In this document: positions 33,931 to 45,338 of the stretch, in pieces | Position numbering within the stretch: position 1 is the first letter of the stretch | How the letters are laid out: the number at the start of each line of letters is the position of its first letter | DNA from: Gnetum montanum | Taxonomy: Eukaryota > Streptophyta > Gnetopsida > Gnetales > Gnetaceae | Direction of reading: 5' to 3' | Assembly (NCBI GenBank): GCA_015680685.1 | Contig: MNCI01005936.1 | Coordinates: 617,737 to 681,736 of the forward strand | Length of the DNA: 64,000 bases | Program-made: the position numbers and the translations under genes | The notes under the pieces: generated by a model | The model's input: only the letters and a program-made list of their open reading frames with translations | What the model was told of the DNA's origin: nothing | The model's database searches: none

Positions 33931-35300
33931 CTCCCATGACTATGTTGGAAGGAGGAGATCTGAAAGATTAAGTGTGCTTTTCCATCTAGTGAGATGTCTG
34001 TTGAGTTGGTTGGCTTGGGCTCATGGAGAGGTCTCAGTTGTTGGATGATGACTAACTACTTCTTGTCTGGACTATCAAGTTTATATATAATCATGGCCCT
34101 AGATGAAAAAGTTTCTTTAATAATGTAAGGTCCTTTCCACAATGTTTAAAATTTGGTTCGTTGAGGTACATGTGTAGGATTCTAGTAGAGAACCATGTCT
34201 CCTGGTTGAAACTTGACTTTTCCTATTTTGAGGTCATGGCATTTCTTGTTGAATGCCTTATGCATTTTGTTGGATGACAAGGCCATTAATCAATTTTCCT
34301 CTAGAAAGTTAAGGTTCATTAATCTTTCCTTTTGTGCTAGACTTAGATCCATGTCAAGGTCACAAGTTGTAGAGAGTGTACAAAGCTCAGATTGAATGGG
34401 TAGTGTTGGTAGTTTTCCGTACATGAGCTCATAGGGAGAGTAGCCCATGGGAAGCAATAGGCCCAAAGGGCATCGTTTAATTTGGTTCTCTAGTCCCTTC
34501 AATACTTGCTAATAGTGCATGTTAGAATTTTTGTAATCTTCCAATTAGTAACTTCAACTTGACTATTGGCTTGAGGGTGATAAGGTGTTGTGAGTTTGTG
34601 CTCAACCCCCAAGAGCTACATAAGTTTTTGAAAAGTGGCACTTGTGAAATGAGTTCCATTGTCAAAGATTAACGAATGAGGCATACCAAACCTATTTATG
34701 ATATTTTGTTATACAAATCAAGCAGCAGTAGTGGATGTACAGTTGGTGATGGCTGCTGCTTCTACCCACTTAGTGCAATAGTCAACTGCAACTATTATAT
34801 ATGTGTTTTCATTTGACAAAGGTGTGATGGGATCCATAAAGTCAATGCCCCAAATATCGAATGGCTTGAGAGGTTGAATCCATTGCTATGGCCCCTCCAT
34901 TTAAGCAGTCATTCCGCCATCTCTTTGATAATGATCACAAGAGCAAATGAACTGGTGTGCATCCCTGAAGATTGTTGGCTAGTAATATCTTGCCATGAGG
35001 ATTTTTATGGTCATGCATCTCCCACCATAATGGTCCCCATAAGGGCCTTTGTGAGCATCTTGGAGAATGCATAGTTGATCCTTGTTAGGGACACACCAGC
35101 GTACCAGGTCATCAAGACATACTTTGTAAAGGTTCCCATTGATTTCCATAAAATGCTTAACTTGGTGAACAAACTGTTGTTTCTTCCAGGTGTCCAGCCC
35201 TTGTGGCTATTCTTGCTTGAGTAAATAAGTAAGAATGGTATCCTACCATCTTGGTTCATTGGGCACTAGTAACCCCTGCAAAGAGATATTCATTAGGAAA
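33931..35300 (-). pseudogene. Element C integrase, broken
   Basis: Minus strand. HEGPYGDHY-type and Cys residues near 35030-34920 form the zinc-binding domain. [12 protein letters not shown] at about 34868-34835 keeps the first Asp, FDNGTHFT near 34660 keeps the second and QVEVTN near 34560 the Glu. Then come YSPYELMYGKLPTLPIQ (34450-34390) and a C-terminal region. Several stops and frameshifts. This is the only integrase in the window with the full DDE triad. Confidence 0.8.
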
Positions 35301-35830
35301 TTGATTAGACAAGGGGCTCTTTTTCTCCTTGTCATCCCATCTTAGCCATGATAAGTGGTCAACGACCACATTTTCCACACCCTTTCAATCTACCATTGTG
35401 AGATCAAACTCTTGAAAAATCACGAGCCACTGTATGACATGGGGCATCACTGTTGGTTTATTCATTAAAAACTAGATGGCATTATGATCTATGTGCATGA
35501 ACACTTTATAACCAAGCACATAGTGCCTAAACTTTTCTAAGGCAAACACCACCACCATCAACTCTTTTTCTATAGTGGTGTAGTTCAGCTATGCACCTGC
35601 AATACTCCGACTTGCACAATGAATGTAATATGGATGTTTTTTATCATCCAGCTATGTAAGCACTACCTCCAAAGCATAATTTGATGCATCGGTCATCATA
35701 TGAAATGGCCTGGACCAATCAAGTGCTTGTAGAATTGGGGTCTCAACAAGCTTCTGCTTCAACTATTGAAATGCTATTTCACACACAAGGGTCCAAACAA
35801 ATGGTCGATCTTTCTTTGTTAATTCAACCA
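35301..35830 (-). pseudogene. Element C RNase H, broken
   Basis: Ends with KGVENVVVDHLSWLRWDD-like text near 35390-35340. The upstream part aligns with element B 6500-6850. Stops interrupt it. Confidence 0.65.
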
Positions 35831-36900
35831 ATGGCTTGGTGATTTTGAAAAAATTCTCGATGAAGCATCGATAGTAGCCCATATGACCAAAGAATGATCA
35901 CACTTATTTAACTATTTTTGGTTGATGGATTATTCCTTGGATGACGCTTATCTTTTCAGGGTCCACTTTGATTCCTGCTTTTGAGACATGGTGCCCCAAG
36001 ACTATGCCTTCCTGGACCATAAGATGGCTCTTTTGCCAATTGAGTCAGTGGTTTGTTTCAACACATCTCCTCAACACCTACTCAAGACAATCCAAGGCTT
36101 GCTCAAATGTAGCTCCATAGGTAGAAAATTCATCCATGAAGACTTCTATCCCACTACCAATTTTTTGTTGGAAAATACTAAAGACTAATCACTGGAATGT
36201 AGTTGGGGCATTACATAGACCGAATGGCATTTGATGATAAGCAAAAGTCCCCCAAGGACTTATGAAAGTCCCCCAAGGACTTATGAAAGTCTTCTTCACT
36301 TCGTCCTCTAGTGCAATTTCGATTTGGTTATAGCCACTATAACCATCTAGAAAGCTATACTAGCTGTGCCTAGAAATGTCGTCTAGCAAAATGATCTTTG
36401 AAAGTTGCCATATTGAGTAGCCAAAAGTTGATGCACACTTGCCATTTGTCTTCTTTCTTGGGCACAATCACGAGTGGACTAACCCACTCACTATCTACAA
36501 CAGGGTAGATGAATCCCACCTTGAGGAGTTGTTTGATCTCCTCTTTAACAATCTACTTCAATTTGGAATTCAAACATCATTGTAGCTGTTGTTTTAGCTT
36601 AATGGTAGGGTCAATGTATATCTGGTGCTGGCATATTCTTGGATCTATTCTTGTGAGCCCAGAATATAACCAAGAAAAGGTTGCTAATCATTTTTCCACA
36701 ACATTCATCAACATCTTCTTTTGTCNCCAGAATATGACCAAGAAAAGGTTGCTAATCATTTTTCCACAACATTCATCAACATCTTCTTTTGTCCTACAAC
36801 AATTTTGGCATTAATAATGACTAGCCTTCCATTTTTCAAGAACACATACTCCATTCTGGTCAGTGATGTCTTTAATTCAAGGAGTTCTTGTTTGAAATTG
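35831..36900 (-). pseudogene. Element C reverse transcriptase, broken
   Basis: The catalytic box reads EVFMDEFSTYG at about 36152-36122: the second Asp of the usual DD pair is Glu. A 21-bp direct duplication (36246-36287) and a 67-bp duplication around an N (36659-36793) interrupt it further. The upstream end adjoins protease. Confidence 0.78.
36659..36793. repeat. 67-bp direct duplication around a single N
   Basis: 36659-36725 and 36727-36793 are identical except one base and are separated by one N. The homologous place in element B is single copy. Likely a gap-joining artefact. Confidence 0.85.
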
Positions 36901-37570
36901 TTAGGAATCTCCAACTCTTCCTAATTGATATCATCATTTACTCCCTTGAAGAGCTAGTGATGAACTTGCTTGAGTTCATCCATACTTGCAACATAATCAT
37001 ACGTTAGGCCCTCAATAGGTTCCCTGCATAATGTACTACTGCTAGAATTAGTTTTCAGCCACCAAGTGCCTTCTTGTTTTGTGGCTACCATGTACAAACA
37101 TCTTTGGATTTTAGCTTTTGGTGCACACTGCTTGCATGCAAAGATAGATGTTTACTTTACTGACCATACCTTTTGCACACAATGGCACCCTAAATCATTA
37201 TATGTAATACATGGAACCCTCTTCTTCTTGATCTTCCCAAATTCATTTTCTTTGGATATCTCTAAGGAAAGATCTCTAATGCCCATTTTGGCATCAACAA
37301 TGCTTAACCATTCCTTTCCCATTAATTGGGAAGTCCCCCTTACAGTTCTTCACCTTGATTACTAGGAAGTTGGTAGGATACAACCACCCATAAATAATGG
37401 TCACGATGTCTTCTACCAGTCCCAATGGAATAGTGATGGATTGGTCTATCAACTCTAGCCTGATGTTGCTCTTCTTCAAGGAAGGAAGGTTCCATGTAGT
37501 GTACATCTCATGTGAGATTAGAATTAACACTGAAACTAGAGTTAAGAAGAGATTTACAAGGCTCATTCCT
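36901..37570 (-). pseudogene. Element C protease and linker, broken
   Basis: Aligns with element B 7891-8600: LVEDIVTIIYGWLYPTNFLV at about 37425-37365. The active-site segment near 37560-37530 reads LLNSSFSVN, where B has LLDLGSSVN, so the catalytic Asp is lost. Confidence 0.62.
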
Positions 37571-40180
37571 AGCAATTTGCAAATATACTAAGGGACTCCC
37601 AGGATTAGCTAACTTCTTGGGTAGGTTACCAGCTTGAATCCAATTAGATATAGCATGGGTCAACATTATAGTATGGATTCGAGAAGGATTTTGGTTTGAA
37701 GGGGACTTGGATAAAGGTGAGGCAGAGGAAGGTGGAGGAGTAGGGCTACCAACCACTGGGATGTCTGAGGGCTTTGATGGACTATGAGGTCAGAAGAAGG
37801 GTCTTTTCTTTTATCAAGGTTCTAACCCACTTGGTTGGTTAATCAGTTGCAGATTAACCACCCTCGTAGCATTTATTTGCTATGGTTGGGCAGGCAATTC
37901 ACCCTGCATGAATGGAGTAGGTGGTAGTTGTGTAGGAGGTGGAGGAGTAGGTGTAAGAATAGAAGGAGCATGAGGATAGTAGGTGGCATCCCTACTTGCA
38001 TATGGTGGTTGGTACACTTTAGGAGGATAGTGGTGAGGTTGGTAAGTAGCAACATGACTAGTGGAGTCTTGTGGAGATGAAGGTTGCTGAACATAATAAC
38101 CATAGGGACCTAGTTGCTAATAGGGGTACTGCTATCTTAGAGGTATCAATGCCCATGATTGTGATTGCTGCCACTACTGGTACAATTCATAGGATTGCAA
38201 TAGGGTTCCACTTGGATAATACTATTGTGGTTGGTGGAACTGTCGAGAATTTCCTTATGGATAAAGTAATCTTTTGGGTGTTTGCCTTTATGCAAGTCAT
38301 GGATGTAAGGCATACACCCCAGATTCCTACAAGTGTGAAATAATTGGATAGCATCCCTTGGGATGTTTATACTAGTAGGCGTCACACCCTCCATCATCAT
38401 TTGATTCACTACCTACAACCATCTCTATCATAGCCATCTTACCCTTATCCTTGGATATGGCACGTTCAACTTCTTTACATCTCTAGTGCTCACACTCACC
38501 ACTTTGCTCCTTGGACTCTTTAGCAATTTTTAAGACAGATTGAAACTTATTGTCTATGGAGTCCCATAATTGGTCAACCTTAGTTGTAATTTTAGACTAC
38601 AATTTCTAGAGTGGCAAGGTTTTATTATTAGCCACCTCATCTTTAGTTAACTCATCCTCACTATCACAAAATCAAATCCTCCTTTTGCGGATAGAAGGAT
38701 TCTTGTTGTATTCCTCAACACTTTCTCACTTTCTCAATTCTCCCTCCTCCCTATCTACCTGCTCAATTAACTTTTGGATTCGATAGGTGCTTAAATCTGT
38801 CAATCTTTCTTGAGCATAGACACCAAGGGTTATCCTTATTTTAGATGGAAACCCATCTATGATATGACAGAGTTGATTAAGCAAAGAGTATCCATGGCTA
38901 GGACACTTATGCAATAGAGAGTAGTATTAGCCAATAGCAACATCCAAGGGCTCATGGTTTCCTTATTTTCACCCTTGGATTTGCTTCCTCAGATTGGAAA
39001 CTTGGGAGTATGTTTAATATTTTTCATTAAACAATTCTAACATCGTACTCCACTGCCAGATTGATTTTAGCTCCAAGGACCGGTACCAATTTTCTGCTTC
39101 CTTAATGAGCATCCTTAAAAATAATTTCAACTTTTGTTAATTATTCTCAATATTTTGCAAGGCACATGCATCATGGAAGGCTTGGAGATGATTTTGCGGA
39201 TCAGCATCATAGCCTCCCTCAAACTGAGGGATGTTGTTCATGTCTAGCCTCTTTATTCTATTATCCTTTACATGCCTTGTTGGAATCCTCATGGCCTCTG
39301 CAATCTTTAACATGCTTTGAGTGGCAAGTAGAGGTTCATTAAGGTCATAATGATGGTGCCTATGATGTTCTCTACTTACCCTTTTTTCATGGTGGTGGAT
39401 CTCTCTAGATCATCCATGCCTTCAATCACGAGTATCCTAATGGTCCCTTTTGTTGTTTTGGTCCCATTGGCCACCTCCATCATGGTCATGGCCTCTGTGA
39501 TGATGATCTAAGCTAGATGTAGAAGAAGATGATGATGAAGGGGAAGAGGAAGGAGGACTTGCATCATGCCAATGCCTACCACCTTCTCTTCAATGATCAC
39601 AACCATAATCATGATTGTGACTTCCATTTTCCCCCTTATCATGACTTACTCCTCTAGATCCATTTTTTTCATTGGATCCATTCCAACCAAAACCTAGATT
39701 ATGAATTTTGGATTGCATGTTCTTGTTGAGGTCCCCTTGACCAAAGTCAAAGAGAGGAGTGTCATCAAAGGAAAATCCCTCAAAGAAGTGTTCACCTCTA
39801 TCCAATGGACCAAGTAGAGGTGGAAAAGTGTTCAACCCCTTGCTCTTAGAAACCTCATGTTGGTGCTCTAGCTAATGATCCCTCAACCTTTATGCTTTAA
39901 TGGGATGATAATCCCTTGAATCAGGATCTCACATCTCATACTCCTCGTGGAGATGTTGAAGTCCATGTCATGCAAACATTACTTGGAGCATAGTTGGAAT
40001 AGATCAATCCAATGGCAACATAATGTTGCCTTCCATGTTGTGCCACCGTAGCATTTCATGTTGATGTAAGATGAAGATGAAGTTTGGTACATACTCATCG
40101 AGATGAGCATATACCACCCAATATTTCTGAGACACTTGGTTTGCCCTAGGCAGAGATAGACTCTTGTGAGAAGAAGACAT
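37571..40180 (-). pseudogene. Element C gag, broken
   Basis: Starts at ATG 40180 (MSSSHKSLSLP) about 160 bases inside the LTR. Contains blocks like those of B's gag, a Ser/Asp/His-rich stretch (39835-39590) and HTCRNLGCMPYIHDLHKGKH near 38350-38290. Several frames are needed to follow it. Confidence 0.62.
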
Positions 40181-40317
40181 TTTATATTAATGAATCTATA
40201 TGCAATGTACAGTTAAGATTTAATTTAGTTGTAATAATAAATTTTGTTTTTGTAAGATTTGACTCTTAGGGTTTGAAAAACGAGGTTACTAAGTTTAGAT
40301 AGTGCACGTAGAACTAA

Positions 40318-40338
40318 AGTCCCTGAAAATGGTGCCAA
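40318..40338 (-). promoter_or_regulatory. Element C primer-binding site
   Basis: Minus strand TTGGCACCATTTTCAGGGAC just inside the LTR, a degenerate complement of the tRNA-Asp 3' end (TGGCGCCGTTGCCGGGGA). Confidence 0.6.
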
Positions 40339-41194
40339 TGATGAGCAACAAGTTACCCCTACATCCAACCATACCAATCATAGGCATTCACATGCAATCT
40401 GGTTGAATTTCATAAAATTTAATTACCAAGTACACTAGAGCTAAACGGTGAGTTTGTGTTGTCCATTCGTTGTCTTCCTAGCCTCACTTGTGAAATGCAA
40501 GTGTATGATTAAGTGTTACTAAGGCATAAGATTTTTATTATTTTATGTTTAATCAATTTGATTACCTTAAAAAATAATGAAAGTGAGAGTAATTAAATGC
40601 TAAGTGAACTATTGTCTAATTTAACCTAACACAAGTAACCATCCCCACTTCCCGAACACATCGTGAACTTCATGTAAACACTACTGGGTTGTCAAACACA
40701 AATTGTTTTTAAGCTACCAAGTGTCACATGTATGTTTGAAAGGGTTGTGCTTGTGTATTTTAATTAGTTGCTTAATTAATCAAAATTAATTACTGAATGA
40801 ATAACATTAAATGTGAATGACATGAAATCATGATATATAAATGCATAAAGAAAGAAAGTCTCGAGTGCTGCAAGGATAAATCAAAGAGCTCATCTTTATT
40901 GCCAACACAATGGTGTGTTCAGGTACATCAATGCTTGAATAAAGATATGATTACACTTAGACCTCATATTGCGAGTACTTGAAAAATATTTTACCTCTCA
41001 AATAAACAAATTGCAAGAATTTCACTACTTGACTTCAAAAACTACTATTAAATATTGTGCCCAAGGGCTGTATTTATGAGCTTGGGAGTACCTCTTGATA
41101 TTGCATGCCCAATATCACATCTTGGGCCATGATATCACGTACCCGATATCATGGCCACCCCGATATCAGAGCTTATGTAAAACATGATTCATCA
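40339..41194 (-). repeat. Element C 5' LTR
   Basis: TGATGAGCAACAAG...TTCATCA, pairing with 31016-31874. GATATC-type palindromes lie at 41095-41170. A GAATAAAG-like polyadenylation region reads on the minus strand near 40894. Confidence 0.88.
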
Positions 41195-41734
41195 CATAAC
41201 CTATTTAAACCAAAATCATCATAATCTTAAGGGCTCTTGGATTTTTACAACTCTTTCAAACTTGAAACTTTTTTAAGAGAGCGATTCAAGAGCCCAAAGC
41301 CATTTTCAAGAGTAGATTGTTGGAAGCACTGAGATCCCATTATAGCATATTGAACAAGTGAACCAAGCATATTTAGGAGGACTGTAGGATACACACTACC
41401 TACCCATAAGCTAGATTTTCATCATCATTTTACAAGGAGCTATGAAATAATTGCAATTCTACATTTTGTAATTTCTAAATTCTATATTTTTCACAGAATT
41501 AATACAAGTTGTTTGCAAGGTTTTGGTACATTTTCTCATTAATTACAACTATATTTTGGCATAGACTCTATTAGTTATGCATTTTCTAGCATGTTTTCAT
41601 CTATATTTCATCTCAATAATAGATTCCCTAAGTCCTCAAGCGATCGACAAGACCATTTGAGGCACTCTAGATCCTTTCTGAGGCCCTTGGATCTATGATT
41701 TCAATTTTTACATGCAAGGATTTTATGTTTTTCC
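41195..41734. other. Unassigned sequence
   Basis: No gene. LTR-leader-like text (T-rich, then AGCGATCGACAAG) suggests another old repeat, but no family is recognised. Confidence 0.3.
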
Positions 41735-43330
41735 AACAAAAAATTATCTAGTCATTATATGAAGGAAATTAAGAACATAGTTGTTAATCATTTGTCTCAA
41801 TTAAGATGGGACAACAATGAGGTGTTAGCCTAGTGGTATGGGTCTTCACCTAGTAGCCCCAAGTCAAGGGTTCAATTCTATTGGGTAGTATTGAGTTATA
41901 AACTTCTATAAATCTTGGGATGTACCATGTTTCAATTATTTCTTGTTTTAACATCTTTGATTAAGATGGAACAACAAGGCTAATGAAGAGCCTTTGTCTC
42001 ATCAATTCCTTGATGAGCTACTTTTTGTCAAGGAAGTTGAGGTTATAAGACAAAGGGTCATAAACTAGTATTATGAGTTCCTCTTATACCTACTTACACA
42101 AGAGACCCCTACGAGATGGGATCATCAGAGGAAATAGCAATTTCTTCACTAGGTCAATCATTACATGAATATAGAGGAAAACTTCTATAAAATCTATGTA
42201 GATGGCTTGGTGAGATGGTGTGTACATGATGAAGCTTAACTTAAAGTTCTCTAGGATGCTCATGAAGATCCTTGTGGGGGTCATTATGCTAGAAGGGTAA
42301 TGATCATTAAAATCCTAATGGAATGATATTTTTAGTCTACAATCTTTAGGGATGCCCATTATTTTGTTCATTCATGTAAGCAATGTCAATGAGATGAAGG
42401 AGTAATAACTAGGATGGAGGGACACTAATAGTGAATTCAACCACATGAACCCTTTGATCTTTGAGGAATTAACTTTATGGGACCCATTTCCCTAATGTCT
42501 AATGAAAAGCCTTATATCATTATTACTGTCAACTACTATACTAAATGGATCAAAGCTGTAGTAGTCATTAACTATATGTATTCTACTGCAACTTGATTCT
42601 TTCAATAATAGGTGGTAAATAGATTTAGTATGCCTATAGCACTAATTTCTAATAATAGAACTCATTTTACTAGGGCCACTTTCTAGAAGTTAATGCAATG
42701 CTTGGGGGTGAAGCACAAACTCATAACACCCTATTTCCCCCAAGCCAATGATTAAGTTAAAGTCACCAATACAAAGATTACTAGAATTCCAACAAGAACT
42801 ATTATTCAATATAAAAAGGACTAGATCATAAAACTCAATGATGCCCTATGGGCCTACTGCTCAACCTAGAAACTTCTTATAGGCTACTCTCCCTATAAGT
42901 TAGTTTACAAATAGTTACCTAAACTTCCAATTCAAACTAAGCTCTGTATACTCATAACTACATGTGACATTAACTTTGACACTAGCTAAGTATAAAAATA
43001 AAGATTAATGACACTTAATATACTAGATGAGAATTGAAGATTAGCCCTCATGATAAATGAAGTACATAAGGCATACAACAAGCAATGACATGATGTCAAA
43101 AAAAGAAGAGTTAAATTTCAATTGAGAGACAAGGTTCTCTATTGGAACCCCAGATATGTACCTCAATGAACTAAGCTTCAAATAATATGAAAAGGGCCTT
43201 ACATTATGCATTCAACTTTTCCTTTTGAGGCCATGATAATTCACCACCCAACATGCCCACAATAGCACATGCTGGTGAACATCCAATAAGCCCTTAAAAA
43301 ACTTTCAAGTAGCTAGTGCCAACCACAACA
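41735..43330 (+). pseudogene. Element E RNase H end and integrase, broken
   Basis: IKNIVVNHLSQLRWDN marks the RNase H end, split by the SINE. Then DPCGGHYARR and CKQCQ (zinc domain, 42270-42390), a GINFMGPI core start (first Asp is Asn, about 42470), ISNNRTHFT (second Asp is Asn) and NDxVKVTN (Glu is Lys) near 42650-42770, then GYSPYKLVYK. All three catalytic acids are lost. Confidence 0.75.
41818..41959 (+). mobile_element. SINE with 18-bp target duplication
   Basis: 142 bp between ATTAAGATGGGACAACAA (41800-41817) and ATTAAGATGGAACAACAA (41960-41977). It has a tRNA-like A box TAGCCTAGTGG (41826-41836) and B box GGTTCAATTCT (41869-41879), 32 bases apart, and a T-rich 3' tail. It interrupts the RNase H codons, which resume after the second duplication. 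It is a tRNA-derived SINE transcribed by RNA polymerase III and moved by LINE enzymes. Confidence 0.88.
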
Positions 43331-45338
43331 TCTTCACATGAGGGCAAGCTTATTCCATTTTTAAAATCTCCTTCCTCCAACTCAATTGTAAGGGAGACAA
43401 CCATCTAACTTGACCTCTTGTGAGGACAAGTTTTCCACTTTTTTATATCACACTATCTTTAATTATTTTAAATATTTTTCTTACATTTTCTATTTTCATG
43501 AAATTTTTACTTTCCTTTATATATTTTTCTTTGTCTTTAAGTTATATATGCTTTACATTTGTAAGCTTTTTATAATTTAACATTTATTGTTGTTACTAGC
43601 ATTGGCAAATGCAATGCATGAGGATTATCATTTTCATGTATAGGCCAACCTTGTTACTGGGACTATGTTCTCTACCAATGGCTTATTAAGCATGCAATGA
43701 TACAAGCTAGTAAGTCCATGACATCCATCCCTTCCATTTTTGTCAATATAGAGGTCCACTTCATAGAGATAATATGGTTCTTTCATATGAAAAGTAAAAA
43801 GAACTCATGATCTAGCTACCCAAAGCAAGGGAAAAGAACCAAGGGGGAATGAAAAATGGTATAACCTCAAGGGGATTTATTGAATCCTTAAGCTTCTTTG
43901 ATGAACCTCATGATGCTATGTAGGTATATCATTACTCATATTGTAATTTTAAATAGAAGTATGTTCTCTACCAAGTGTGAATCCCCTCATAAAAAAAACA
44001 AGAATAAAATCACACACCTCTAAAGATCTCTTGGGAAACAAGAACTAGTTATAGAGCTAGAAAGACATGTTATCCATGCCTAAAAATACCCCTCTAACTA
44101 AAGCCAATATTTCTTCTAATAAATTGTAAAGTGTAACTACTTCCTTATTTGTTTTTTACTCAGCAATGATATTCTTTCATAGTTTTAATGATTTCATGGT
44201 TGTAAGTTTGGGGTAAAACAACACAAGACCACTAGTATTGGTATGGACTTGGTTTGAAACTTGGACAAAATGGCATACAAATCATCTTAAAAAAATCCAT
44301 CCATGAGAATCTATTGTCAAAAAGGTAAGGTATCTCACATTCCCATTCCTACAATCCTTTCTACAGGTCCACTATTCACCTCACTACTACATATCATGGT
44401 TCACTTGATGGAATTTTTTTTTAAGTATAGTGCAAGTATCCAATGGTGATGGTTATGTGGGCATGGCCCTAGATCAATACTAAATTTTCATAGTGCCTAA
44501 GGATACCTTGTGAATTAGTTATGGAAGGGCATTTAAGACATGGACCTACTTTGGGGAGGATCCACTTATATAACTCTTAGACATCTAGCTTATAATTCAT
44601 CACCACATACCAAGTTTCATCTAGTTGCAATCCTAATGATATGAATTATCTAGCTTTGCTTGTTTTTTGAAATAATTTTTGGCTTGAAAACTAACATTTC
44701 CAAATCTAAATGTGAGCATTTTATATGTCCAAGACCTTAATCAAAACCCTAGATTTATTGTTTGCATCTTTAAAACTCCTTTTTTGCTTTCATTTAACCC
44801 TCAATTCTCTTTAGAACATTTAAAGATCCCTTAGTTTTTTAAGTAAAAATTTTAGTATACAATTGCATCAATGCAGTAAGATATGTCAATACATCTCATC
44901 AACATAGTATAAAAATAGTATATATATATATACATAACACTTAGCTAGCTTTTCATATTTGCTTCCAAATAAAAGACATCTTTTTATAGTTTTTAAGCTT
45001 AGAAGCTTCCAAGAGCCATAACTTCTTTTTATAATATCTGATTTCACCTATTTTGTGATTTTTGAACTTCTTAATATAAGACTCTACATCAAGTGGCTGT
45101 TGAACAAAATTTCTAAGATTCCAAAACTAGTTATATGAACTAGGGCATTAAAATAATAATAAAATCAAGGAAATCAACATATTTAACTATCTTTAACCAT
45201 CAAGATTTAAGCATCTACAATCACTTAAGAGCTTCAACATCTGATTTTTCAAATTAACACTAATTACAGATGATCGAAAGGTATAAAAAATTAAGAATTA
45301 AAGCTAAGATTGATCCATGATTATCCATGGGATTATAG
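43331..45338 (+). other. Element E noncoding module
   Basis: Corresponds to A 11717-13893. Keeps the AGAACTAGTTATAG block (44040) and GGGGAGGATCCACTT block (44553). A cluster near 44870-44937 (CATCAATGCAG, then (TA)n) parallels A's 13330-13470. Ends in ATTATAG before ATG 45339. The TGCATGGTGTGG motif was not found. Confidence 0.5.

Larger units (their letters stand above)
31016..41194 (-). mobile_element. Element C: full-length Athila-like element without 3' ORF
   Basis: Bounded by LTRs 31016-31874 (3') and 40339-41194 (5'), about 859 and 856 bp and clearly similar along their length. Internal order on the minus strand: primer site, gag, protease, RT, RNase H, integrase, noncoding module, purine tract. 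Flanking bases are CATGG (31011-31015) and CATAA (41195-41199), possibly one target duplication with two G-to-A changes. All genes have stops and frameshifts. Integrase keeps D, D and E, but the RT box is FMDE. Where A and B carry a 2.7-kb 3' ORF, C has only about 350 bases. Confidence 0.88.

Noticed and set aside
41818-41900. A functional tRNA gene
   Set aside because: Box A and box B are present, but no cloverleaf could be made and the unit has a T-rich tail and target duplications, so it is a SINE.
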